The position numbers were made by a program, and so were the translations under genes. Positions 9,608 through 18,872 of a stretch of 64,000 nucleotides of DNA are shown here, piece by piece. Each line of letters starts with the position of its first letter. Positions within the stretch are counted from its first letter, which is position 1. This DNA is from an uncultured Rhizobiaceae bacterium (GTDB lineage Bacteria; Pseudomonadota; Alphaproteobacteria; Rhizobiales; Rhizobiaceae), in NCBI GenBank assembly GCA_951813045.1, contig CATOTF010000002.1, positions 3,906,001 through 3,970,000 on the forward strand, given 5' to 3'. The notes below the pieces were generated by a model. That model was not told where the DNA came from and ran no database searches. It was given only the letters and a program-made list of their open reading frames with translations.

Positions 9608-10075
9608 TTGCTTAAACTGATGAATTACGGAGTACTTGGCTTCGCCATTTTTCTGGTTGCGGGATGCACCAATCGTTCTACAGCCCCCAGAATCGCAGTA
9701 TCCAAAGAACCGATAAACTATACTGACAGAACGATCATCTTTCATGAGTCGCGGCATGGGACGCAGATTGAATATTTTTCACCAATGGGCAGGGCTTATC
9801 TGTGGTACCCGGGCAACGACCGCGTGGTGATCGGAGACTGGATGCAGCAGGATCAAAACATTTGTTTCCGCTATGGTCAAAACACCTATAACCCTGTCAC
9901 AAAGACTGCTGGTCGTCGTTGGGAGTGTCGCCTCTCTTTCTTCCACCGTCTTACAGCTAAAGAAGCATGCACTGGCGATCCATTCGAACTGGCGTCAGGA
10001 AAAATTCCCTATCGATTGACTAAAAACGCATACAAAACTCCAAAAATTATGGACATGTGCGTTGGCAAAAATTGA
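9608..10075 (+). CDS. Small lipoprotein, possibly DUF995-like
   Basis: A 155-residue predicted lipoprotein: hydrophobic N-terminus ending in the lipobox LVAGC, then a mature domain with four later Cys. The pattern of WYPGNDRVVIGDW, NICFRYG and RRWECR resembles DUF995-type alphaproteobacterial proteins; I am not certain. The start is ambiguous. TTG 9608 gives a Lys in the signal n-region and has CGGA upstream, while ATG 9620 has no visible ribosome-binding site. It follows sdhA by 36 nt on the same strand and may be co-transcribed. Its presence between sdhA and sdhB is unusual. No link to complex II is evident from the sequence. Confidence 0.7.
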   Translation: MLKLMNYGVLGFAIFLVAGCTNRSTAPRIAVSKEPINYTDRTIIFHESRHGTQIEYFSPMGRAYLWYPGNDRVVIGDWMQQDQNICFRYGQNTYNPVTKTAGRRWECRLSFFHRLTAKEACTGDPFELASGKIPYRLTKNAYKTPKIMDMCVGKN

Positions 10076-10119
10076 TTGCGATAATTGACGATTAGTACCA
10101 CATTAGTTGTTCTGTTTAT

Positions 10120-10761
10120 TTAGAACAGGCCGTCAATCTTTTTGGGATCGAGCATTGTGAATTGGGTCTGCCCATCCTCATCACTTGGGCCAGGAACGAC
10201 ACCTCCTCCACCCAGAAGTTCGGTTAAACTGGCTTTGACATCCACACGTTTTGGATTTCTGAAATCAGGTTGATAACTCGGCTTCTTGACGGGATATTCT
10301 GTTACCGACCCATCGCCAGACCATCTGCCATCAAAAAACAGGTCGCGTTCTTTTTTGCGCCGCGGAATAATCTCGGCTGGTTTTCGCCAATTCATGAAGG
10401 ATGATCTTGCGGTTGCAATATCCCCGTCTTTCCATTCTTTTACCCAACTCGCCCGCTTGATACCGCCGGTATTGTAATGAAAAGAAAGCGCTGCTCCGAA
10501 TTGATTTTCAGTTAACGCGTGCCCCTCAAAAGCATCTTCCACATCCGGTGCATAATTCGTGCGCAGAACCCACTCAAACACTTCAAGGCAGCGCTGCATG
10601 GGTTGAGGACTATCCTTATATCGTGGAAAAACATCATGGCCCGATGCAGTCGTTATACCCACGCTCCAGGTCCATACTCCCACGGAATCCTTATAAGCCT
10701 CGCGAACAATGGCCTCATGCGCCACAATTTCCATTGCAATATTAGATGTTATTTTATTCAT
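10120..10761 (-). CDS. T4-type lysozyme (GH24-like endolysin)
   Basis: Predicted muramidase cleaving peptidoglycan. The T4-lysozyme catalytic spacing E-8-D-5-T is present near the N-terminus: HEAIVREAYKD then SVGVWT, followed by WSVGITT. ALTENQFGAALSFHYNTG is the usual second conserved block. The 213-residue protein carries a ~60-residue C-terminal extension (Pro/Gly-rich, ending KKIDGLF) that phage lysozymes lack. No signal peptide or transmembrane segment is seen, so export would need a holin or another route. GAGG lies 9 nt before the ATG at 10761. No phage genes surround it; it faces the sdh genes from the opposite strand, so it is probably a domesticated endolysin or a cell-wall enzyme. 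Confidence 0.85.
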   Translation of the reverse strand: MNKITSNIAMEIVAHEAIVREAYKDSVGVWTWSVGITTASGHDVFPRYKDSPQPMQRCLEVFEWVLRTNYAPDVEDAFEGHALTENQFGAALSFHYNTGGIKRASWVKEWKDGDIATARSSFMNWRKPAEIIPRRKKERDLFFDGRWSGDGSVTEYPVKKPSYQPDFRNPKRVDVKASLTELLGGGGVVPGPSDEDGQTQFTMLDPKKIDGLF

Positions 10762-10982
10762 CTGGCTGTACCTCACCCGATGCCCCGCAGATTAAGTGTG
10801 TCCGCGTCAACTTAGACTTGTCAAATGGAACGGGGATAAACTGTTCACCTGGCGTGACTAATCACACACGTCCTACGACATCACATTGGGATCAAATGGT
10901 CGTATAAAGTGCCAAAAACCTTGCAAATTCAGCCGATTTAGGCGAATGAAGTGCACCGAATACTGGAGCCAGAATTTCTCGC

Positions 10983-11780
10983 ATGGTTGAACTCGCCCTA
11001 CCGAAGAACTCCCGCATTGAAGATGGGAAGGTCTGGACAAAAATTGCAGCCGATGCAGAACTTTCCGGTGCTGGTGGCCAAAGAGAATTTAAAATCTACC
11101 GTTGGTCACCGGATGACGATGGTAATCCCCGTGTTGACACATATACTGTCAACACCGATGACTGCGGCCCGATGGTTCTGGACGCGCTGATCTGGATCAA
11201 ATCCAATGTTGACCCGACGCTGACCTTCCGCCGCTCTTGCCGTGAAGGGATTTGCGGTTCATGTGCGATGAATATCGATGGCACTAATACACTAGCCTGC
11301 ACAAAGGGTATGGACGAAGTATCGGGCGCGGTAAAAATCTACCCTCTGCCTCACATGCCGGTTGTGAAAGACCTTGTGCCGGATCTGACAAATTTCTACG
11401 CCCAGCACCGGTCAATCGAACCCTATTTGAAAACAGTCACGCCGAAACCCGAAAAAGAATGGAAGCAATCTCCAGACGACCGGGAAAAGCTGGACGGCCT
11501 TTACGAGTGTATCCTGTGCGCCTGTTGCTCCACATCGTGCCCGTCCTACTGGTGGAATGGTGACCGTTATTTAGGCCCGGCAACACTTCTACAAGCATAC
11601 CGCTGGCTGATCGATTCCCGTGATGAGGCAACGGGCGAACGTCTCGATAATCTTGAAGACCCGTTCCGCCTCTACCGCTGCCACACCATCATGAATTGCG
11701 CGCAGGCCTGCCCCAAAGGATTGAACCCTGCCAAGGCAATTGCTGAAATCAAAAAAATGATGGTTGAGCGGCGGGTGTAG
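10983..11780 (+). CDS. sdhB: Succinate dehydrogenase iron-sulfur subunit
   Basis: Electron-transfer subunit of complex II, 265 residues. Three clusters are visible in order: the [2Fe-2S] site ([10 protein letters not shown] then LAC), the [4Fe-4S] site ([16 protein letters not shown]), and the [3Fe-4S] site ([17 protein letters not shown]). All ligands are intact. It is on the same strand as sdhCDA but separated by a lipoprotein gene and an opposite-strand lysozyme gene. It therefore probably has its own promoter in the 221-nt gap upstream, where I saw no convincing hexamer pair. The ATG at 10983 is chosen as the first start before the conserved core. Confidence 0.96.
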   Translation: MVELALPKNSRIEDGKVWTKIAADAELSGAGGQREFKIYRWSPDDDGNPRVDTYTVNTDDCGPMVLDALIWIKSNVDPTLTFRRSCREGICGSCAMNIDGTNTLACTKGMDEVSGAVKIYPLPHMPVVKDLVPDLTNFYAQHRSIEPYLKTVTPKPEKEWKQSPDDREKLDGLYECILCACCSTSCPSYWWNGDRYLGPATLLQAYRWLIDSRDEATGERLDNLEDPFRLYRCHTIMNCAQACPKGLNPAKAIAEIKKMMVERRV

Positions 11781-11806
11781 CGCCCCCATTATCGGATAGG
11801 AAGTCG

Positions 11807-12259
11807 ATGCTCGATCAAATCAAATCCCTTTTTGGCCTTTCTCCACAAGACGCCGGCGCGACCAAAATTGAGCTCGACAAAAACCTCGCCGCCGCCGCCT
11901 TAATGGTGCATGTGATCGCAGCTGACGGACAAATCACACCGGAAGAAGAAGTCAAACTTCGCGCCGTGCTGCGGGAACATTATGTTATGGGAGATGACGA
12001 TGCGTCTGCCCTTGAAGAAGCTGCAAAAACAGCTCAGGAAGATGCAGTCGACATGTATCGTTTCACCAGCATCCTGAAAGATCAGATGGATGAAAGCGAA
12101 CGTTTAGCGCTTGTGGAAGACCTTTGGGAAATGGTTTTCGCTGATGGAAAAATCCACGAGTTTGAAGACAACGTTGTTTGGCGGGTTGCCGAACTTATCG
12201 GCATTCAAAGTCGCGAACGCATGGTGTTGAAACAGCGGGTGCTTGCGCGAATCGGTTAG
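11807..12259 (+). CDS. TerB-family tellurite-resistance-like protein
   Basis: Small all-helical TerB-domain protein of 150 residues. The family signature is clear: LMVHVIAADGQITPEEEVKLRAVL and, in the second half, LWEMVFADGKIHEFEDNVVWRVAELIGI, each with an acidic D-G motif that binds metal in TerB. Function in cells without a ter operon is not known; no other ter genes are nearby. TAGGAAG lies 7 nt before the ATG. It follows sdhB by 26 nt and is followed by the glutamine amidotransferase gene after 18 nt, so the three may be one transcript. Confidence 0.85.
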   Translation: MLDQIKSLFGLSPQDAGATKIELDKNLAAAALMVHVIAADGQITPEEEVKLRAVLREHYVMGDDDASALEEAAKTAQEDAVDMYRFTSILKDQMDESERLALVEDLWEMVFADGKIHEFEDNVVWRVAELIGIQSRERMVLKQRVLARIG

Positions 12260-12277
12260 GCTGAGCATAAACGCCTG

Positions 12278-13027
12278 ATGAATACCTCTGTGACCAAGCC
12301 CAAAATTCTCATTATCCTGCATCAGGAAGCGTCGACTCCGGGGCGTGTCGGCATGCGTTTGATCGAACGGGGTTTTGATCTCGATATCCGTCGTCCACCC
12401 ATTGGGGACGAATTGCCCGAGACGATGGATGAACATGCTGGTGCAGTGATGTTTGGTGGCCCGATGAGCGCCAATGATGGGGATGAGTTTGTCAAACGAG
12501 AAACCGACTGGCTGGCTGTCCCCTTAAAGGAAGACCGGCCATTTCTGGGTATTTGTCTGGGTGCGCAAAAACTTGTGCGCCATCTTGGGGGTAGTGTTTG
12601 GACTCACCCTCAAGAGCTGGTGGAGATCGGATATTACCCGCTGCACGCGACACCCGCCGGGGAAGCGCTGCTTGACTGGCCAGACATGATTTATCATTTC
12701 CATCGCGAAGGTTTCGACCTGCCAAACGGCGCAGAATTGCTCGCCAGTGGCGATACCTATTCCAATCAGGCTTTTCGTTACGGCGAGAAAACATATGCTT
12801 TCCAGTTTCACACCGAACTGACGCTAGCCATGTTGTGTAAATGGACGGTCAAAGGCGCCCACCGAATGATCCTGCCGGGGGCACAGACCCGAAAACAGCA
12901 GTTGGATGGACGCATGATGTATGACGCGCCGGTCAGCGCTTTTCTCGATAATTTTCTCGACCTGTGGATCGGACGGGCCGATGATCTTGCCGAACTCAGA
13001 ACCGTCCCAATGGCGAAATCCGCCTAA
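12278..13027 (+). CDS. Class I glutamine amidotransferase (GuaA-N-like)
   Basis: Cytoplasmic glutamine amidotransferase-like protein, 249 residues, related to the glutaminase half of GMP synthase but without a synthetase domain. The nucleophile motif FLGICLGAQKL is present, as are His and Glu of the triad in YAFQFHTE. Stand-alone members of this family include gamma-glutamyl hydrolases of unclear substrate, so the reaction here is not determined. The ATG at 12278 lies 18 nt after the TerB gene. Its stop overlaps by 4 nt the stop of the convergent AhpD-like gene. Confidence 0.85.
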   Translation: MNTSVTKPKILIILHQEASTPGRVGMRLIERGFDLDIRRPPIGDELPETMDEHAGAVMFGGPMSANDGDEFVKRETDWLAVPLKEDRPFLGICLGAQKLVRHLGGSVWTHPQELVEIGYYPLHATPAGEALLDWPDMIYHFHREGFDLPNGAELLASGDTYSNQAFRYGEKTYAFQFHTELTLAMLCKWTVKGAHRMILPGAQTRKQQLDGRMMYDAPVSAFLDNFLDLWIGRADDLAELRTVPMAKSA

Positions 13028-13593
13028 CGGTGCTGAGGATGATATTCCTCATTTGGCCGCATATCCACCGCCGAAGCTACACGATTGGTCATGTTGAAAA
13101 ACGCCGCGATATTGGCGATGTCCCAAATTTCCCGATCATTCCATCCCATGTCGCGTAAGCTTTGACGATCAGCCTCTTCAATCCGTTGCGGGTCTTCGGT
13201 TAATTTTTCACAGAAGATCAGCATCTGATGTTCTTTCGCATCAAGATCTGCCGCACGAAAATTCATGACCAGCTTTTCACCAAGACCGGGGTCGCTGGAC
13301 AACCCACGAACAGCCGCCCCATGAGCGGTGAGGCAGTAAAAACATTTATTGATGGACGACACGGCAACGGCGATCATTTCCCGCTGCAATTTACTCAGGC
13401 CAGACTCCCCGAGCATGAGGTCATTATACATGTTAGTGAATGTTCGTAGCTTTTCTTCATTAAAGGCATAGGCTTTCAAAACATTCGGCACCAAGCCCAA
13501 TTTTTCTTCGCAAAGCGCAAAATAAGCCCGAGTTTCATCAGAAATCTCCGTTTCCTGGCTAATATTCAGCGCAATTGCTTCTTTTTCTTGCAT
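13024..13593 (-). CDS. AhpD-like peroxidase-related protein
   Basis: Carboxymuconolactone-decarboxylase/AhpD fold protein of 189 residues, of the type annotated as uncharacterised peroxidase-related enzyme. The redox motif is KCFYCLTAHG (CxxC followed by His), as in AhpD alkylhydroperoxidases. RPNEEYHP is near the C-terminus, and the NMTNRVASAVDMRP block is typical. GGGAG lies 8 nt before the ATG at 13593. The frame is open to 13953, but that would overlap the start of gdh, so it is rejected. It is divergent from gdh with a 54-nt gap. Confidence 0.88.
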   Translation of the reverse strand: MQEKEAIALNISQETEISDETRAYFALCEEKLGLVPNVLKAYAFNEEKLRTFTNMYNDLMLGESGLSKLQREMIAVAVSSINKCFYCLTAHGAAVRGLSSDPGLGEKLVMNFRAADLDAKEHQMLIFCEKLTEDPQRIEEADRQSLRDMGWNDREIWDIANIAAFFNMTNRVASAVDMRPNEEYHPQHR

Positions 13594-13647
13594 CTTGCTG
13601 CTCCCTTTGTTTCCCTGCGTCATATTGCTGATTAAAGGATATTTGAG

Positions 13648-16600
13648 ATGGCACGCCAATCGCAAAGCGAGAAACTTCTGCAAAAAGCGGTGGGGCATCT
13701 GGCAAAAAAAGATCAGAACTCCGCCCTCGACCTGGCCAGGCGTATGTTTACGGAAACACCGCCGGAAGATCTTAAATCTCAGTCGAGCGAGACGCTTGCC
13801 AATGTGATTGCTGCGGCGCGAAATGCCATGAGCCGGCGGCCAAAAGACACGCTTATTGTGGAAGCGGTTGGCAGCGAACACACTCTTATCCTCGCTGCAA
13901 TGGATGACAGACCGTTCATTGTGGATTCTATGTTGGGTGAAATCAACGCACACAACGTGATGATCGAGTTAATCGCCCATCCGGTGTTGGAATCACGGGT
14001 CGGACAGAATGTCCCAACTGCGTTAACCGCCATATTGATCAGTGGGGCGACCAATGAAACCGTAACCGACCTCAAAACGGAGCTGGACCATATCCTAAAA
14101 CAAGTCCGTTTGGTGACAGGAGACTGGCGCGCAATTCTCGCTCGGGTCGATGAAGAGCTTGAAACGATTCGAGAGACTCCACCACCACTCCCGGCAGATC
14201 AAATCGCGGAGAGTATCCAATTTCTCCAGTGGCTGACCGACAATAACTTTACGTTTTTGGGGTTGCGTGAATACTCCTATGAAGGAACCCGCAATAAGGG
14301 TCAGTTGAAGCCAGTCGCCAAATCCGCTCTTGGCATATTACGCGATGATAACCTTGCAATTATGACAAGGGGCGGAAAACCAGTCTCACTAACCCCAGAA
14401 ATTCGGGATTTCCTGTTTGGTGACGATCCGCTGATCATCACTAAAGCCAATGTCCGTTCAAAAGTTCATCGTCGCACACACCTTGATTATATCGGTGTAA
14501 AAAAATTCACTGATTCCGGAAAACTTGCCGGTGAGCTACGTATCGTAGGCCTGTTTACATCGACGGCCTATACGAAATCCGTGCTGCGGATTCCAGTGCT
14601 CCGGTATAAAGCCAACACCGTGCTCGAAAGATGGAATGCAGATTCATCGAGCCATTCCGGCAAGGCGCTCATTAATATCCTGGAAACCTGGCCTCGGGAC
14701 GAACTGTTTCAGATTGATGTAGATACGTTATCTGAGTTCTCCGGTATCGCAGCATTGCTGGAAGAACGGCCCCGTGTTCGCATTCTTGCCCGCCCGGATA
14801 AATTCGACCGCTTCGTTTCCGTAGTCGCCTTCATACCACGGGACCGGTACGACAGCGAAGTACGTCATGGTATCGGCAATTACCTTGAAGAGGTTTATGA
14901 CGGTTACCTTTCCGCATTTTATCCGGCATTTCTCGAAAATGGGCTAGTGCGGGTTCAATTTATCATCGGACGGTCGGGTGGAAAAACGCCCATAGTCACC
15001 CGCGATGCTCTTGAAACTAAAGTTATCGAGATAACGACAACCTGGACAGACCGATTACAATCCCTTGCCACTTCGCGCATTGAACATAGCTTTTCTCCAT
15101 CTTATCAACATAACACCATCCCTCAAGACGCCCTGGCGGACGTCCTTCATATCACCAACTTGGTGAGTGACGGTCAACTTGAGGCCCGGTTTCATGATGT
15201 GGAGAACGGGCACCAGACCGGTTTGAAACTATTTCACCTTGAAAAACCTTTGGCTCTTTCAGGTCGAGTACCATTGCTAGAAAATCTCGGTTTCCACGTC
15301 ATCGAAGAATCGACCTATGAAATTGTCCGTGATGATGGAGCAATTGTCTTTATCCACGATATGCTTTTGGAACGGGCTGATGGTGGGGCGTTTGTTCGTG
15401 ATGACATTGAAGCGTCGTTGGTTGAAACAATCAACGCCATTTGGCGAGGGGAAGCGGAGGACGATCTATTCAACAGTCTCGTACCTACGGCGCAAATCGG
15501 CTGGAAAACAGCGTCCGTTTTCCGCGCATATGCTCGTTATCTTCGGCAGATAAAGTTACAATTTCCAATCTACACGATGGCAAAAACGTTGAACAGGCAT
15601 GCGGAGTTAGTGCAACACATAGCACAATTATTCGATGTTCGTTTTAATCCTGAAATCAGAAACAGAGAGCGTAAGTACCAGGCCCTCCGTCAAAACATCA
15701 ACCAGGCGCTGGAAAAGGTCATTTCAAGCGACGACGACAGAATTCTGCGAAATTTCGTCAATCTGATCGATGCCACGCTGCGGACCAATTACTACACGGA
15801 CCCGGTCGAAGGGTCGGATATCGCACCGACACCCGTTCTTGCGTTTAAGGTCGATCCGTCAAAAGTCGACATCATGCCGCAACCGGTACCCTATCGTGAG
15901 ATATTTGTGTCCTCCCCACAGGTTGAAGGCCTGCACCTGCGGTTTGGACCTGTAGCACGGGGCGGGTTACGCTGGTCCGACAGAACACAGGACTACCGCA
16001 CCGAAGTATTGGGGCTCGTCAAGGCGCAACAGGTTAAGAATGCGGTTATCGTTCCAGTCGGTTCCAAGGGCGGGTTTATTCCAAAGCAACTACCCGCCCG
16101 AAGCGATCCAAACTGGTTTGAGGAAGGAAGGTCGGCCTATAAGGTATTTATCTCATCGCTCCTCTCCCTGACTGATAATCTGGTCGAAGGCAAAGTCGTT
16201 CCACCAGTGCAGATCGTGCGCCACGACGACGATGATCCCTACTTTGTCGTTGCCGCCGATAAAGGTACTTCGACATTTTCCGACACCGCTAATGCGATTA
16301 GTGAAGAGAGGGACTTCTGGTTGGATGACGCTTTCGCATCAGGTGGATCAGCTGGTTATGACCATAAGAAAATGGGCATTACCGCAAGGGGAGCCTGGGA
16401 GGCGGTCAAGCGTCATTTCCGCGAGATGGAAAAGGACGGCAAGAGCTGGGACATCCAATCCATGCCATTTACAGCTGCGGGTGTCGGCGATATGTCCGGC
16501 GATGTTTTTGGCAACGGCATGCTACTTTCCAAAAGCACGAGATTAATTGCGGCTTTCGACCACCGGGATATATTTATCGATCCAGACCCGGATATTTCGA

Positions 16601-18357
16601 CATCCTATAAGGAAAGGTCGCGCCTCTTTAAACGCGACAGGTCAAGCTGGCAGGATTACAACACTGGTCTGATTTCGAAAGGTGGCGGGGTGTTTTCCCG
16701 GTCGGCGAAGAAGATCAACCTGTCCCTTCAGGCGGCAGATGCCATTGGTTTTACGCCAGGCGACCATACCCCGCAGGAAATTATGAACGCCATTTTGAAA
16801 GCGCCTGTCGACCTCATCTGGTTCGGGGGTGTGGGCACATACATTCGCGCATCCCATGAAAGCGATGCTGATGCTGATGACCGGGGTAACGACGCGATCA
16901 GGGTCACCGCAAACGAACTGCGCTGCCGGGTTCTCGGCGAGGGTGCTAATCTTGGTACCACCCATCCTGCGCGTATTGAATTTAATAGGCTGGGCGGGTG
17001 CTGCAACTCTGACGCCATTGATAATTCGGCAGGCGTGAACTCATCGGATGTGGAGGTAAATATCAAGATCGCGCTGGCCGACGCGATGAAATCCGGACGT
17101 TTATCCCGCAGCCGTCGCAACACGTTGCTGGAAAGTATGACTGAGGATGTATCTGAACTCGTATTACGCAACAACTATCTACAAACCCTCGCCATCTCTC
17201 TATCAAAACGCCGCGGCATGGAGGCATTCACCCACCAGCAAAGACTGATACAAAACCTTGAGGAACGTAATTTGCTGGATCGGGAGGTGGAAGATCTTCC
17301 CGATGACACAGTTATGGCGGAGCGTCGAGCTTCAGATGAGAGCCTCACCCGCGCTGAAATTGGTGTTCTTCTGGCCTACGCAAAAATCGTGGCACTCGAT
17401 GATTTAGTTGCATCGGATGTACCGGATGACCCTTATCTGCACACCATGTTGATAGACTATTTTCCAAAAGCCATGCAGAAACCCTATCGCAAGGAAATTG
17501 ATAATCACCGGCTTCGCCGGGAAATTACGGCTACAGTTCTTGCGAACTCGATGATTAACCGGGGTGGCCCGACTTTTATCACCAGAGTCACCGATCGCAC
17601 TGGCGCAAGTTTGGATGAAATCGCCAGGGCGTATGTTGTGGTCAGGGATGCATTTGGATTTCCGGATCTAAACGCACGTGTTGATACGCTAGACGTCAGG
17701 ATTTCCGGGGAACTTCAGCTGGAGCTATATGCCACTATTCAGGAGCGGGTCATTTCCCAATCCATATGGTTCGTCCGTTACGGAGAATTCAGTAAGGGCC
17801 TTGAAAGAGAGGTTACCCGTTATCGAAAAGCAGTGGAGAAACTCTCACCAAAACTGGAACAGATAATCCCGGATTTCCTGGCCGAACGCGTTCGCGCTGA
17901 TCAGGAGCGGTATCAAGTCGCCGGGGTTCCCAAGGATACGGCGCAGCAAATCGCAATTCTACCGATTGCTGGCCTTTTGCCTGATATATTCTTTGCCGCT
18001 GATAAGGCCGGTAAAACACTCGACCAAACGGCTAAAGCGTTTTTCACACTTACGCAGGTTTTCCGGGTTGATCGAATGGTACAGGCGGCGCGCAGCATCA
18101 CAACGACGGATTATTACGACGGGCTTGCCCTCGACAGGGCGTTGCAAAGCCTACATCGAGCCCGCCGCGATATCACCATAGATGTGCTCACCGCGAACAC
18201 AAGGGCCAAAGACCCGACTCAGGCATGGATAGCAGCTCGGCAGACCAATGTTGATCGAATTAGAGATCAAATAAGCGACATTGTTTCTGGCGACCAAATT
18301 TCAGTGTCAAGACTGACGGTTGCTGCCAATGTATTGGGCGATTTAGCGCGGGAATAG
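13648..18357 (+). CDS. NAD-specific glutamate dehydrogenase, large type
   Basis: Converts glutamate to 2-oxoglutarate and ammonia using NAD; catabolic in bacteria that have this ~180-kDa class (family L_180). The protein is 1,569 residues, matching the class. A long N-terminal regulatory region with ACT-like repeats precedes the catalytic core. GGLRWSDR and the substrate Lys in GSKGGFIPKQ start the catalytic part. The dinucleotide region GVGDMSGDVFGNGML and the FGGVGTYI segment follow, then a long helical C-terminal region. AAAGGA lies 12 nt before the ATG. It is transcribed alone and feeds carbon to the citric acid cycle enzymes encoded nearby. Confidence 0.95.
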   Translation: MARQSQSEKLLQKAVGHLAKKDQNSALDLARRMFTETPPEDLKSQSSETLANVIAAARNAMSRRPKDTLIVEAVGSEHTLILAAMDDRPFIVDSMLGEINAHNVMIELIAHPVLESRVGQNVPTALTAILISGATNETVTDLKTELDHILKQVRLVTGDWRAILARVDEELETIRETPPPLPADQIAESIQFLQWLTDNNFTFLGLREYSYEGTRNKGQLKPVAKSALGILRDDNLAIMTRGGKPVSLTPEIRDFLFGDDPLIITKANVRSKVHRRTHLDYIGVKKFTDSGKLAGELRIVGLFTSTAYTKSVLRIPVLRYKANTVLERWNADSSSHSGKALINILETWPRDELFQIDVDTLSEFSGIAALLEERPRVRILARPDKFDRFVSVVAFIPRDRYDSEVRHGIGNYLEEVYDGYLSAFYPAFLENGLVRVQFIIGRSGGKTPIVTRDALETKVIEITTTWTDRLQSLATSRIEHSFSPSYQHNTIPQDALADVLHITNLVSDGQLEARFHDVENGHQTGLKLFHLEKPLALSGRVPLLENLGFHVIEESTYEIVRDDGAIVFIHDMLLERADGGAFVRDDIEASLVETINAIWRGEAEDDLFNSLVPTAQIGWKTASVFRAYARYLRQIKLQFPIYTMAKTLNRHAELVQHIAQLFDVRFNPEIRNRERKYQALRQNINQALEKVISSDDDRILRNFVNLIDATLRTNYYTDPVEGSDIAPTPVLAFKVDPSKVDIMPQPVPYREIFVSSPQVEGLHLRFGPVARGGLRWSDRTQDYRTEVLGLVKAQQVKNAVIVPVGSKGGFIPKQLPARSDPNWFEEGRSAYKVFISSLLSLTDNLVEGKVVPPVQIVRHDDDDPYFVVAADKGTSTFSDTANAISEERDFWLDDAFASGGSAGYDHKKMGITARGAWEAVKRHFREMEKDGKSWDIQSMPFTAAGVGDMSGDVFGNGMLLSKSTRLIAAFDHRDIFIDPDPDISTSYKERSRLFKRDRSSWQDYNTGLISKGGGVFSRSAKKINLSLQAADAIGFTPGDHTPQEIMNAILKAPVDLIWFGGVGTYIRASHESDADADDRGNDAIRVTANELRCRVLGEGANLGTTHPARIEFNRLGGCCNSDAIDNSAGVNSSDVEVNIKIALADAMKSGRLSRSRRNTLLESMTEDVSELVLRNNYLQTLAISLSKRRGMEAFTHQQRLIQNLEERNLLDREVEDLPDDTVMAERRASDESLTRAEIGVLLAYAKIVALDDLVASDVPDDPYLHTMLIDYFPKAMQKPYRKEIDNHRLRREITATVLANSMINRGGPTFITRVTDRTGASLDEIARAYVVVRDAFGFPDLNARVDTLDVRISGELQLELYATIQERVISQSIWFVRYGEFSKGLEREVTRYRKAVEKLSPKLEQIIPDFLAERVRADQERYQVAGVPKDTAQQIAILPIAGLLPDIFFAADKAGKTLDQTAKAFFTLTQVFRVDRMVQAARSITTTDYYDGLALDRALQSLHRARRDITIDVLTANTRAKDPTQAWIAARQTNVDRIRDQISDIVSGDQISVSRLTVAANVLGDLARE

Positions 18358-18437
18358 ATCAAAATTTCCGCAATTGGAAATTGATGTATTGTTGAAAATC
18401 AGCATTATTGCGCAGCGCAAGAATCAAGGACGAAATA

Positions 18438-18872
18438 ATGCACAGGGTTGGTGTAATTCCATTCGATATCAAGGATAAGGCGTTTGCCGTCCTGTTCGTG
18501 ACATCACAAAGTCGCGGGCGTTGGATATTATCAAAAGGTCTGGTGAAAGAAGGAGAATCCAATATGGATGCTTGCCAGCGGGAGGCGTTTGAAGAGGCCG
18601 GTGTCAAAGGCCATATCCTCGAAGACTTTGCCATGACGGTTTTGATTAGCAAATCAAGCGGGAATAAACTGGATTCGGTTCCGGTTACTTATTACCCGAT
18701 GATTGTCACCGAACAGGCAGATGAATGGCCTGAAATGGAAAAGCGCGAGCGTCATTGGGCATTGTTGAGCGATGCAGCCAAAGTAACCTTTCGCGAAGAT
18801 TACCTTGGTCTTATCAATCAGTTTGAAGCGCTTTCACCCTGGATTAAAACAGCTGTAGAAGACCGTAAATAG
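18438..18872 (+). CDS. NUDIX hydrolase
   Basis: NUDIX-superfamily pyrophosphohydrolase, 144 residues. The full box is present: G-x5-E then seven residues, then REAFEEAGV, with metal-binding glutamates intact. DIPP-like features (SRGRWILSKG just before the box) suggest a diphosphoinositol-polyphosphate- or diadenosine-type substrate, but this is weak inference. I start it at ATG 18438, which has AAGGA 8 nt upstream; the frame is open to 18408. It lies 80 nt after gdh. Its 3' end overlaps the convergent phosphate transporter gene by 29 nt. Confidence 0.88.
   Translation: MHRVGVIPFDIKDKAFAVLFVTSQSRGRWILSKGLVKEGESNMDACQREAFEEAGVKGHILEDFAMTVLISKSSGNKLDSVPVTYYPMIVTEQADEWPEMEKRERHWALLSDAAKVTFREDYLGLINQFEALSPWIKTAVEDRK

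Noticed and set aside
9572-10782. Prophage or phage remnant around the lysozyme gene
   Set aside because: No integrase, holin, terminase or structural gene is present on either side, and the region is bounded by sdh genes.
13594-13953. N-terminal extension of the AhpD-like protein to 309 residues
   Set aside because: It would overlap the well-supported gdh start. A ribosome-binding site and a family-like N-terminus exist at 13593.
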